From Candidatus Bathyarchaeota archaeon (GTDB lineage Archaea > Thermoproteota > Bathyarchaeia > 40CM-2-53-6 > RBG-13-38-9), in contig DAOUZW010000017.1 in assembly GCA_030671315.1 (NCBI GenBank), positions 1-12,696 of the forward strand: a DNA stretch of 12,696 nucleotides, written 5' to 3'. Shown here in pieces: positions 1-7,600 of this stretch. How positions within the stretch are numbered: the first letter of the stretch is position 1; every line of letters starts with the position of its first letter. The notes under the pieces are model-generated. The model worked only from the letters and a program-made list of their open reading frames with translations. It did no database searches and was not told the DNA's origin. Made by a program: the position numbers and the translations under genes.

Positions 1-350
1 CAACAGAGCTTAAAGCAATTTTTAAAAATAATATAACTTCCCTAATCAAGAAAAAAAGGATCCCTACTTTTTTTTATGAAACAAGTTTCATAATATACGG
101 ACTACTTGAATCTCAAATTGCGCCATTAATAGATGAGGTATTGGAAGAAATCAATCAAATATATGTTAAATCACATGCACAGGGAGGAGAAGGGAGCGGG
201 GAGAGTTTCCTAGAACTTCATTTTACTGCCAAATCAAAGAAGCAAAAAACAGGTGAGAATCGAATAATGCAGGCGCTCATATTGATGACTAGACTTCTAA
301 GTAAACACAAACTTGAGTGGATGAATCTAAGTAGAGATATCATCAAATAG
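1..350 (+). CDS. C-terminal part of an unrecognised protein (5' end outside window)
   Basis: The frame is open from the left edge (first full codon at base 3) to the TAG at 348-350, so this is the last ~115 residues of a longer protein whose start lies outside. A methionine-free stretch precedes the first possible internal start, and the frame reads sensibly through it (for example FFYETSFIIYGLLESQ), which argues for a truncated gene rather than a small ORF beginning inside. The visible part is mostly predicted helix, with a glycine/serine-rich turn (GGEGSGES) followed by a short FLELHFTAKSKK segment and a final helical tail. There are no cysteine clusters, nucleotide-binding motifs or clear membrane helices. 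It ends 39 bases before the GPN GTPase and may share its transcript. I do not recognise the family. Confidence 0.6.
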   Translation, partial: TELKAIFKNNITSLIKKKRIPTFFYETSFIIYGLLESQIAPLIDEVLEEINQIYVKSHAQGGEGSGESFLELHFTAKSKKQKTGENRIMQALILMTRLLSKHKLEWMNLSRDIIK

Positions 351-389
351 AGAAGGCTTTCTTCTGAATGTGAATGAAGGTTAATTCTA

Positions 390-1151
390 ATGAACATAAT
401 TTTTTTTGTGGGTATGGCAGGCTCTGGCAAGTCATCATTGGTTGGAAATTTCAAAGAATGGCTAAAACTTAATGAACAGAATGCGATTGCAGTAAATCTT
501 GATCCAGGAGTCATAAATCTTCCATATAATCCGGACATTGATGTTAGGACCCAGATTAGTTTGGAAGATGTAATGGAGAAATATCAACTTGGTCCAAATG
601 GTGCTCTTATTGTTGCTGCAGATCTGATTGGTGATAATATAGAAACTATTAGAGATGAATTAGAAGATCTTGAAGCAGATATAGTGCTTATTGATACTCC
701 AGGACAAATTGAGTTATTTGCAATGAGGAATTCTGGACCCTTTATAGTGGATGGTATTGCCAATTGCCCGAAGGCTGTTGTTTATTTATTTGATGGTGTA
801 TTTTCATCCACTCCGCTGAATTATATATCGAATACATTTCTTGCAGCAGCGATTCACTCAAGACTCCTTAAACCGCAGGTTCATGTTTTGACGAAGCAAG
901 ATCTAATGGAAGAAGAGAAACTTCAGGAGACTCTTGATTGGTCTGACGATCATTCAAAGTTGATTGACGCACTCGATACTTTGCAGAACAAGACTGCCGG
1001 AATCATTGGTAGAGATTTATCAGAAGCGATTTTAAGAACAGGTATGAATTTTGATCTGATACCAATAGCATCAAAGCAAGAAATCGGATTCATAGAGCTA
1101 CATGCTTATCTTACAAGAATATTGCTCGGAGGAGAAGAACCTAGACCATGA
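390..1151 (+). CDS. GPN-loop GTPase (ATP/GTP-binding protein)
   Basis: This is a 253-residue SIMIBI-class GTPase of the GPN family, the archaeal relative of eukaryotic GPN1-3 and of Pyrococcus PAB0955. Motifs in order: P-loop GMAGSGKS at residues 8-15; NLDPG at 36-40; the family-defining Gly-Pro-Asn at 68-70, which in known structures reaches into the partner's active site in a homodimer; the G3/Walker B segment IDTPGQ at 101-106; and the base-specifying TKQD at 168-171. The length matches single-domain archaeal members, and all G motifs look intact. Eukaryotic homologues help RNA polymerase assembly and nuclear import; the archaeal role is not settled. The ATG at 390 has an AAGG sequence 9 bases upstream, and the P-loop begins at the family's usual distance from it. 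The protein is soluble, with no signal peptide. Confidence 0.93.
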   Translation: MNIIFFVGMAGSGKSSLVGNFKEWLKLNEQNAIAVNLDPGVINLPYNPDIDVRTQISLEDVMEKYQLGPNGALIVAADLIGDNIETIRDELEDLEADIVLIDTPGQIELFAMRNSGPFIVDGIANCPKAVVYLFDGVFSSTPLNYISNTFLAAAIHSRLLKPQVHVLTKQDLMEEEKLQETLDWSDDHSKLIDALDTLQNKTAGIIGRDLSEAILRTGMNFDLIPIASKQEIGFIELHAYLTRILLGGEEPRP

Positions 1152-1157
1152 TTGAGA

Positions 1158-1179
1158 TTATTTTTTCCGATTAATTTTT
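1158..1179 (+). terminator. Possible T-tract terminator after the GPN GTPase
   Basis: A run of six T (1161-1166) and a run of five T (1175-1179) begin a few bases after the GTPase stop codon. Archaeal intrinsic termination relies mainly on T-rich tracts in the non-template strand without an obligatory hairpin, so this is a plausible terminator. In AT-rich DNA such runs also arise by chance. Confidence 0.35.
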
Positions 1180-1195
1180 ATCCTATCATAATATG

Positions 1196-1288
1196 GAGAA
1201 ACGCTTAAGTGTTGAATTCGAAGAGTAGTTCGAAAAACGCTGTATATCGAAAGATCATATGATTATGATCACGGATAAGACATATAAC
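1196..1288 (+). promoter_or_regulatory. Promoter-like and inverted-repeat region upstream of the acyl-CoA synthetase gene
   Basis: The 193-base gap 1152-1344 holds no gene. It has two TATA-like elements: GAAACGCTTAAG (purine-rich BRE-like bases followed by CTTAAG, about 1199-1209) and CATATAAC (1281-1288). The second would place a transcript start near 1310 and give a leader of about 35 bases. Between them are the TTCGAA palindrome repeated 6 bases apart (1217-1222 and 1229-1234) and a 7-base inverted repeat GATCATA/TATGATC with a 4-base loop (1253-1270). The repeats could be operator sites lying between or just upstream of the promoter elements. This was judged by eye only. Confidence 0.35.
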
Positions 1289-1344
1289 ATAATAAGAATT
1301 GAACTAGCTATGGTATCATCTTGTATTGAGTGTAGGTGTAACTG

Positions 1345-2049
1345 ATGGGAAGAGAGTCGGAGACAATTATCAAAAATGCTCTAAATGAAAACAGATTAGC
1401 CCTTATCGAACCTGAAGCTAAGACTATATGCAAAGAATATGGAATATCCACACCTGATTTTTCGGTAGCAACAAATGCAGAAGAAGCAATCAAAATATCG
1501 GAGAGTTTTGGATATCCAATTGTCTTAAAGATTGTCTCACAGGATATTCTGCATAAAACGGATGCAGGTGGAGTCGTCATAGGTTTGAATAATGCTAATG
1601 ATGTTGAGAAAGCATATAATCAGATCATTGATAGCTCGAAACGTTACAAGACCGATGCCAAAATACAAGGTATATTAGTCCAGAAGATGGCTCCCAAGGG
1701 AACCGAGATAATTATAGGTGGATTGAAAGATCCGCAATTTGGACAGACATTGATGTTTGGTCTGGGTGGCGTGTTTGTAGAGATATTAAAAGACGTGACT
1801 TTTAGAATTGCACCCATTGATGAATCAGATGCCAAATCAATGATACGCGAAATCAAGGCTTACCCAATTCTTCAGGGATATCGAGGACAGCCTCCAGTGG
1901 ATGAGGGAGCGATTGTTGACATCTTGTTGGCTGCAAGTCGACTTATAATGGATCTACCTATGATAAATCAAATGGACCTAAATCCAATAATGGCATATGA
2001 GAAAGGTGCCAGTGTAGTAGACGCCCGAATCTTAATTGAGAAACCTTAA
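1345..2049 (+). CDS. acdB: Acyl-CoA synthetase (ADP-forming), beta subunit, ATP-grasp domain
   Basis: This 234-residue protein matches the stand-alone beta subunit of archaeal ADP-forming acetyl/acyl-CoA synthetase, which makes ATP from an acyl-CoA, ADP and phosphate (or runs in reverse) through phosphohistidine intermediates. The ATP-grasp core is visible: YPIVLKIVS (57-65); LHKTDAGGV (69-77), whose H70 corresponds to the beta-subunit histidine phosphorylated in this family; LVQKMAPKGTEIIIG (111-125); the glycine turn FGLGG (138-142); and DLNP near 211-214, a metal/nucleotide-binding segment. The length equals that of separate beta subunits (about 230 residues), so it is not a fused alpha-beta enzyme. 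No alpha subunit (CoA-binding domain) gene is in the window; it must be encoded elsewhere or be replaced. The substrate cannot be told from this subunit. The ATG has AGGTG 6 bases upstream (1334-1338). Confidence 0.88.
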   Translation: MGRESETIIKNALNENRLALIEPEAKTICKEYGISTPDFSVATNAEEAIKISESFGYPIVLKIVSQDILHKTDAGGVVIGLNNANDVEKAYNQIIDSSKRYKTDAKIQGILVQKMAPKGTEIIIGGLKDPQFGQTLMFGLGGVFVEILKDVTFRIAPIDESDAKSMIREIKAYPILQGYRGQPPVDEGAIVDILLAASRLIMDLPMINQMDLNPIMAYEKGASVVDARILIEKP

Positions 2050-2088
2050 AGCTCATCTACCTATGCTCCGGATTCTGTCGTGTGAAAC

Positions 2089-2439
2089 TTGGATGTTTAT
2101 GTTGACGGTTCAGGGAAGAATGGAACTTATTGCTATCTCATCCCTGGCCAAAAACCTAAGATATTCAGAGAAGAACTGTTGACGAATAACCAGGCTGAAT
2201 ACAAAGCAATAATAGCTGCTCTCCAAGAGCTAACGGATGTAGACATGACAATATACTCAGACAGTCTACTGGCCGTAAAACAATTAGAAAGAGAATATAA
2301 AATAAGAAACTCTGAGCTAAGAAAATTGGCTTCGAAAGTGAGAACTCTTTCTCGTGATAGAGAGATTATAATCAAATGGATCCCACGCGAAGAAAATTTG
2401 GCAGGAAAGGTGTTGGATAAGCTTCTTAAGGGTTGGTAA
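2089..2439 (+). CDS. rnhA: Ribonuclease HI family protein (TTG start)
   Basis: This 116-residue RNase H fold protein would cut the RNA strand of RNA-DNA hybrids, supporting R-loop and primer removal. Three of the four usual acidic catalytic residues are clear: D6 in YVDGSG, E37 in NNQAEYKA, and D58 in YSDS. The C-terminal motif, usually ENxxADxLA, reads ENLAGKVLD (102-110), so the expected fourth aspartate is replaced by lysine 107, with D110 the nearest carboxylate. Three carboxylates can suffice for metal binding in some members, so activity is possible but not assured. The start is the TTG at 2089: an in-frame TGA lies at 2083-2085, and there is no other start codon before D6. No strong Shine-Dalgarno is seen. 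It lies 39 bases after the acyl-CoA synthetase gene, perhaps cotranscribed. The product is short, without extra hybrid-binding domains. Confidence 0.87.
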   Translation: MDVYVDGSGKNGTYCYLIPGQKPKIFREELLTNNQAEYKAIIAALQELTDVDMTIYSDSLLAVKQLEREYKIRNSELRKLASKVRTLSRDREIIIKWIPREENLAGKVLDKLLKGW

Positions 2440-2485
2440 ACATGGATTTCTTTATCTTCATTTTAGAAATAATATCATTAATACA

Positions 2486-2496
2486 GGTAAATATCT
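2486..2496 (+). promoter_or_regulatory. Possible promoter of the small zinc-ribbon gene
   Basis: The AT-rich TATA-like stretch GGTAAATATCT lies about 30 bases before the ATG at 2523, the spacing expected for a leaderless archaeal transcript. No good Shine-Dalgarno precedes that gene, which fits leaderless translation. The evidence is weak in AT-rich DNA. Confidence 0.3.
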
Positions 2497-2522
2497 AAAC
2501 AAATACTGAAAAGAAATGAGTG

Positions 2523-2681
2523 ATGAAGGCTATACAAGTGAAAGAAGAAAATATCGAGAAATGTCCAAAATGTGGGGCGATTCTATCGAAGAAAGCTTCA
2601 ATTAGAGACTACAGTTACATGTTCAAATATATATGCGAGAAATGCGGATATTCTTCTACTGAAAAACCAGTAAGTATATAG
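2523..2681 (+). CDS. Small zinc-ribbon protein, 52 residues
   Basis: A short ORF runs from ATG 2523 to TAG 2679-2681; a GTG at 2520 could add one residue, and an in-frame TGA at 2517-2519 closes the frame upstream. The product has two knuckles, CPKCG (C14, C17) and CEKCG (C38, C41), separated by 20 residues, the spacing of a zinc ribbon. The segment between them (for example DYSYMFKYI) is aromatic and would form the beta hairpin. Such ribbons occur in TFS/Rpb9-like transcription proteins, in ribosomal proteins and in many uncharacterised archaeal small proteins. The family is not recognised beyond the fold, so nucleic-acid or protein binding is only a guess. It sits between rnhA and the coiled-coil gene, separated from them by 83 and 97 bases, so it may have its own promoter. 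Confidence 0.72.
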   Translation: MKAIQVKEENIEKCPKCGAILSKKASIRDYSYMFKYICEKCGYSSTEKPVSI

Positions 2682-2737
2682 TTGGGTAATATCAAGGAAA
2701 AACGTCTTGTCTCATAGAATTCAAGAACAAACATTTG

Positions 2738-2750
2738 ATGTTATAAACAT
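2738..2750 (+). promoter_or_regulatory. TATA-like promoter of the coiled-coil protein gene
   Basis: The sequence ATGTTATAAACAT is a 13-base inverted repeat (5-base arms, ATA centre) that contains a good archaeal TATA box, TTATAAAC, at 2741-2748. Transcription would be expected to start near 2768-2771, only about 10 bases before the ATG at 2779, giving a very short leader. No Shine-Dalgarno sequence precedes that ATG, consistent with near-leaderless expression. Confidence 0.45.
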
Positions 2751-2778
2751 AAGATAACAGGCACTATTCAATGAAAAC

Positions 2779-3675
2779 ATGGCATCACAAGGTGTAACGA
2801 AGCTGGTCGAAACTACATCTGAGTCCAAACATAAAGTAATCGATGATATTGTTAAAAAAATAGAACCCCTAAAAGAAAAACATGTTCACTTTCGCAATGA
2901 ATGTAAAACATGGATTGGTACACGTAATCTATTGAATTCAGAACTAAAGGAATTAGGTGAAAAGATTAGAGCAATAAAAAGTCAAAGAGATACTGTCAAT
3001 GACAAAGTCAAGAATCTCAAGAATTCTAGAGATAAATTGCGAGAGGAGATTTCTGAGAAACAGGATAAAGCTAATGCGCTCATAACGGGCCTTAAGGGAG
3101 TTCGACCAGAAGCTAGAGGAAATCTCAATAAAACAAAAAAAGCTCTCGAAGAAATTGAATGGACGATACAGACATCTTCACTTGATATGAAAGAAGAGAA
3201 TAGGATGCTCATTCAAGTGAAGAGATTAGAAGAACAACTATCCAGACTCCAACAAGTTAGGGGAATTCAAGACGCGGTCACTGGAGAAAAAACAGAAATA
3301 ACTTCCATCAGGAAGAATGCGCAATCAATTCATAAACAACTTTTAGAAGGAGCAGAGAGTAGCCAGAGATTACATGAAGAAATGATGCAATCGGTGGCTA
3401 AACTAAAAGAAACAAAATCGAAAGCAGATGAAGCACATCAAAAATATCTACAGGCGAAAACCCAGGCTGAACTGGCAGAGCATGAACTAATAGCTAATAC
3501 CATCGAAATGAAGAAGCTTCGAAAAGAGTTCTATGGAGACGAGGAGGCTGAACGTCTAAAGAAAGCTAATGAGTTTACTGCAAAATTACTTGAATCAGGA
3601 TCAACAAAACTCGGTAAGGGTCGAAAAATATCACTTGAGGAATTCAAAGCTTTAATGGAACACAAAAAAATCTAA
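2779..3675 (+). CDS. Archaeal coiled-coil protein, COG1340 type
   Basis: This 298-residue, highly charged, Lys/Glu/Gln-rich protein is predicted to be almost wholly helical and coiled coil from about residue 18 to 260, with few aromatic residues. A break occurs near GVRPEARG (107-114), followed by IEWTIQTSSLDMKEEN (about 126-141). That segment resembles the hairpin signature of the archaeal coiled-coil family COG1340, often mislabelled phosphoserine phosphatase in databases. No HAD-phosphatase motif (DxDx[TV]) is present, so that label would be wrong here. The family shows distant similarity to eukaryotic Bfr1-like proteins. A short tail rich in basic residues (KGRKISLEEFKALME, from about 278) ends it. 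No transmembrane or signal sequence is seen. Function is unknown; a structural or ribosome/RNP-associated role would be speculation. An out-of-frame ATG lies at 2771; the start at 2779 is the first in frame after the TATA box. Confidence 0.85.
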   Translation: MASQGVTKLVETTSESKHKVIDDIVKKIEPLKEKHVHFRNECKTWIGTRNLLNSELKELGEKIRAIKSQRDTVNDKVKNLKNSRDKLREEISEKQDKANALITGLKGVRPEARGNLNKTKKALEEIEWTIQTSSLDMKEENRMLIQVKRLEEQLSRLQQVRGIQDAVTGEKTEITSIRKNAQSIHKQLLEGAESSQRLHEEMMQSVAKLKETKSKADEAHQKYLQAKTQAELAEHELIANTIEMKKLRKEFYGDEEAERLKKANEFTAKLLESGSTKLGKGRKISLEEFKALMEHKKI

Positions 3676-3729
3676 AATATCTCGAATAGCAACGGGTTCT
3701 AATTAGCTCAAATTTGCAGAAGATTTAAG

Positions 3730-3750
3730 TCAATTATTAAAAATAATTGA
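3730..3750. repeat. Perfect 9-base inverted repeat upstream of uppS
   Basis: TCAATTATT and AATAATTGA are exact complements separated by AAA. The repeat lies 55 bases after the coiled-coil gene stop and 65 bases before the uppS ATG, in a 140-base gap. It could be a weak transcript-end hairpin or a protein-binding palindrome. Its pure A/T arms make a chance origin likely. Confidence 0.4.
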
Positions 3751-3815
3751 ATATTGTGCCTTATTTCATTGAATTTTAGTATAGATAGTAGATAAAAAAA
3801 TTTGGAGAACGACTT

Positions 3816-4598
3816 ATGCTCTCAGGATTGCTCAAAACATCAGGTGTATACAAGATTTACGAAAAGTGGTTAATTGAGCAAGTAAGAAAAACTAAGATGC
3901 CAAAACATCTCGGAATAATATTAGATGGAAATCGAAGATGGGCCTATGAAAGAAATTTGAAAAATAATGTGGGCCATGAACTAGGTGCGATTGTGGGAGA
4001 AAATTTTCTTGATTGGTGCTTAGGACTTAACGTAAAGACAATTACAGTCTTTATTTTCTCTGCAGAAAATTTTCAAAGGTCAATGAATGAGGTTGAAGGA
4101 ATTTTATCATTAATTGAAAGGTATGCAACTAAACTTGGCTCTGATCCAAAAATACATAACAAGAAAGTGAGAATAAAAGCAATAGGTAGGCTGGATTATC
4201 TTCCTCAGAGCCTAAAGAAAGTATTAGAGGAAATCGAGAGTATGACCAAGGAATATGATGGCCACTATCTAAACTTGGCTATTGCTTATGGTGGCAGAGC
4301 AGAAATAATTGATGCCGCTAAGAGAATAGCCAAAGAGGCTCAGGAAAATCGAATCGAGATAGACGAGATAAATGAAAAATCCTTCACTAAATATCTCTAT
4401 ACCGCTCATCTACCAAATCCTTATCCAGATTTGATGATTCGAACATCAGGTGAGGAACGTCTAAGTGGATTTCTATTATGGCAATCTGCGTATAGTGAAC
4501 TATGTTTTATTGATGTTTCTTGGCCTGAATTCAGGAAAATAGACCTTCTACGTGCTATTAGGACTTATCAAAAAAGAGTAAGAAGATTCGGAAAATAA
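3816..4598 (+). CDS. uppS: Isoprenyl/undecaprenyl diphosphate synthase (cis-prenyltransferase)
   Basis: This 260-residue cis-prenyltransferase adds isopentenyl diphosphate units in Z configuration to an allylic primer, making the long polyprenyl lipid carrier used for archaeal N-glycosylation and surface polysaccharides. It acts at the inner face of the membrane. Signature regions are all present: ILDGNRRWA (35-43) with the catalytic Mg-binding D37; FIFSAENFQRS (79-89); AIAYGGRAEI (155-164); and the pyrophosphate-binding block from DLMIRTSGEERLSG (205-218) to LWQSAYSEL (221-229), followed by SWPEF. About 27 residues precede the core, common in archaeal members, and may help membrane association. 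The ATG has GGAG 8 bases upstream (3804-3807). No upstream in-frame start looks better. Product chain length cannot be inferred. It is followed 88 bases later by smc. Confidence 0.95.
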   Translation: MLSGLLKTSGVYKIYEKWLIEQVRKTKMPKHLGIILDGNRRWAYERNLKNNVGHELGAIVGENFLDWCLGLNVKTITVFIFSAENFQRSMNEVEGILSLIERYATKLGSDPKIHNKKVRIKAIGRLDYLPQSLKKVLEEIESMTKEYDGHYLNLAIAYGGRAEIIDAAKRIAKEAQENRIEIDEINEKSFTKYLYTAHLPNPYPDLMIRTSGEERLSGFLLWQSAYSELCFIDVSWPEFRKIDLLRAIRTYQKRVRRFGK

Positions 4599-4634
4599 AA
4601 AGAATCTCAATAAAGGAGTCATAGGAAAAAGAGA

Positions 4635-4662
4635 GCAGACTTCCCAAGAAATAAAGTCTGGC
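4635..4662. repeat. Hairpin-forming inverted repeat just upstream of smc
   Basis: CAGACTT (4636-4642) and AAGTCTG (4654-4660) are exact complements around an 11-base loop; a further G-C pair (4635 with 4662) is possible across a one-base bulge. The element lies in the 88-base gap between uppS and smc and ends 24 bases before the smc ATG. It contains G and C, unlike other AT palindromes nearby. It is not followed by a T tract, so it is not a classical terminator. It could be a leader hairpin or an operator controlling the smc-scpA-scpB operon. Confidence 0.5.
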
Positions 4663-4686
4663 CCCTGTAAGGAATGACGTAGGATA

Positions 4687-7600
4687 ATGGTATACATCAA
4701 AAGGATCGATCTCAGAGGGTTCAAAACCTTCGGAAGAAAAGCCTCAGTTAGGCTTAATCAAGGGCTGACAGTAATCACTGGACCTAATGGTTCGGGAAAG
4801 TCGAATATTCTTGATTCCTTAAGGTTTGCATTAGGAGAACTTAGTCCAAAAGAATTGAGAGGGGGATCAATTTCTGATCTAATCTCAAAAACAAATGTAG
4901 CGAATCCTCCAAGGTCGGTATATGTTGCAGTCCAATTTGATAATAGCGATAGGCGTTTGCCAATAGATTCAAGCTCAGTCACTATATCACGTGAATTCCA
5001 TAAGGGTGGAGAAGGAATCTATAGAATAAATAGTAGAAGATCCTCACGCAAACAACTCACAGAACTTCTCTCATCGGCCGATATCAATGTAGGTGGATAC
5101 AATATTGTTCCACAACATGCTATAACCAGACTGGCTGAAGTCACTTCTGAAGAAAGGCGTAAGATAGTAGAAGATCTAGTTGGATTAGGAACATATGATG
5201 CTAGAAAGACGGAAGCTCAAGGTCAACTCAATCAAGCGGACACAAACATACGAATAGCTTCAGCACGGGTGGATGAAGTACGGCTTCGAGTTGAATCACT
5301 TGAGAAAGAGAGAAATGACTTCCTAAGACATTCTACTTTAATAAAAGAAATAGCGAGGCTTGAATCTCAGATAATATCAAACAAGATTTCTGATCTTAAA
5401 AAAGAAATTGAAAATATCGAGAATGAAAATCAATCTAAAGAATCACAATTAAATAAACTTGTGAATGAATTTGAAACTGTCTCAAACTCTAAATCAAGTA
5501 CGGAAAATGAATTAAAAACCATGAGAGACAGATTAATGGATAAGGGAGGGAGCAAACTAGAAGAACTTGAAGAACAACTAAGTGAAATAAATTCAGAAAT
5601 AAGCAGATTCAAGGCAGAGATAGATACTAACAAATCTAACTTGAGTGTTCTCCAACACCAGAAACAAAATCTTGAAGAAGATAGTAAACAACAGCAGGAC
5701 GAAATAAATTCTTTAAAAGACGAAATTTCAAAATATTCTGAAGAAGAATCGGAAATAGAGACCTTATTAGAAAATAAACAGAAATTAGTGAATGAATTAT
5801 CTGGCAGAATAAACGAGATTAAATCATCTGTAATAGAAAAATCCGACAGTTTGGATAAGTTAGAAACTGATCATGAGATAGCTAGAGAAGAATATGTGAA
5901 GCTGAACTCTAAATCAGATGTTGAATCGACAAAAATAGAAATTCTTCGTGAACAGTTGAATGACATTAAGAATCAAGAGAGTGCTTTAAAGGAATCTATA
6001 GATGATCTTTTAAAAACGAATGACGAGACTCAGTTATATGCAAAGCAAAAGAAAGAAAGATTAATTCAGATCAATGAAGAAATGAAAAATCATACAGACT
6101 TATTTGACCTACAGCAAGAGCAACTAAATGAAGCTGAAAAGATTTCAACTATGGCTAATGAATCAATGGTTGAATTTGATACAAAAAGAAATATGGCGGA
6201 TATTTTAGCTCCAGATATGATGGCGATAGACGAACTCTTAGAACTACAAAATTCAGGATACCTAACAAACGTAATTGGTCGGTTTAGAGATTTAATTAAG
6301 CCTGATGAAAGATTTGAAAAAGCCGTTCTTGCCGCTTGTGGCGATTGGTCAGAATCTATTATTGTTCGAGATATTGCAACGGCTTTCACTTGCGTTGAAC
6401 AATTAAAAAAGCATAAACTTAGTCGAATTAAAATAATACCTTTGGATTTAGTAGCTAATACCCAACCGATAAACGAAATTCCAGATATCGAGGGTGTGTT
6501 AGGAAGAGTAATAGATTGCATCAAATATGATGCGAAAGTTGGGCCAGCTGCCAATTATGTTTTAGGAGATACTATTCTGGCTGAAAGTCAGAGAGCTGCA
6601 TATAATTCGGCTCTGGAGGGTTTTAGAAGTGTTGTCTTAACTGGGGATCTCTATGAAGCAGGCGGTATATTAGAAGGCGGCCATTTTAGGGAACCCATTG
6701 ATATAGGCTCAATAGCACCTAGATCAAGATCCTTAAACGATTTTAAGAATGCGATAGCCTCTCTATCTCAATTAATTGAAAAAGATAGAGATGAACTAGG
6801 TACAATCAATACAGTAATCACCCGTTTGAAAGATGAAAAAATAATTCTAGAAAAATCTTTAGATGATTCAGATATCCACCTCAGATCCATTCAGGAAAAG
6901 ATGGATGTAAATGATAAAGAATTATTGAAAACAAATGATAATCTACGAGCTCTGACTGAGCAAATTCAAAACGCAGATAGATATCTAGAATCTGTTGTTA
7001 AGAAAAAATTAGAAATTGAGTATACGATTAAAAAATTAGAAACTGAACGTACCTCGTTAAAGAACACCATACGATCAAATGAATTGAACAATAATGAAAA
7101 ACAATATTCTGAACTAATTGAAGAATTTAATGACCTAAAGGGAAAGAAAACCTCAGTCAATTCAAAAATTGCGAGTACAAACATGTTGATCCAATCTAGA
7201 ACGCAAACAATGGAACGAATGGAGAATCAACTGGAATATTCCCAAAAAAGCGAGGAAGAAATTAATTACAAAATACAAACAGCTGAAAACGAACAAAAAG
7301 AATGGACCTCCAGATTAACTAATGCAACAAAAGAAAGGCAAGAATTGGCGGAATCGCTAGAATCACTTAAACGAGACACTGTAAATAACGAGAGAAAAAT
7401 TGAGGAATTGGATAAATCCATTCATAGGATAGAAAAAGAAAAAGATCCAATAAAATCAGAGATAAATGGATTGAACCTTGAACTTAACAAAAAAGAACTT
7501 GAAAAGAAATACTTACTGGAAGAATTGACGAGAAAAGGATTTCAAGAACAATTTAGTGTGTCCCAAAATGATATTAAACAAATTGAACAAAATCTTAGCT

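Noticed and set aside
351..365. AGAAG/CTTCT 5-base hairpin directly after the first stop codon
   Set aside because: Arms of five bases with a five-base loop are expected often by chance in this composition, and no T tract follows.
1152..1344. Possible tRNA or structured RNA gene in the gap before the acyl-CoA synthetase gene
   Set aside because: No cloverleaf-type arms or T-loop consensus (GTTCRANNC) in a proper context were found, and the sequence is AT-rich throughout.
2779..3675. Phosphoserine phosphatase label for the coiled-coil gene
   Set aside because: No HAD phosphatase motifs are present and the protein is almost entirely coiled coil; the label is a known database artefact for this family.
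4635..4662. Hairpin before smc as a rho-independent terminator of uppS
   Set aside because: No T run follows the stem; the following bases are GGCCCCTGTAAGG, so it does not fit a terminator.
6090..6554. 154-codon open frame on the minus strand inside smc
   Set aside because: It lies opposite the SMC hinge; the sense frame has clear conserved hinge motifs. Long antisense frames are common opposite such composition.
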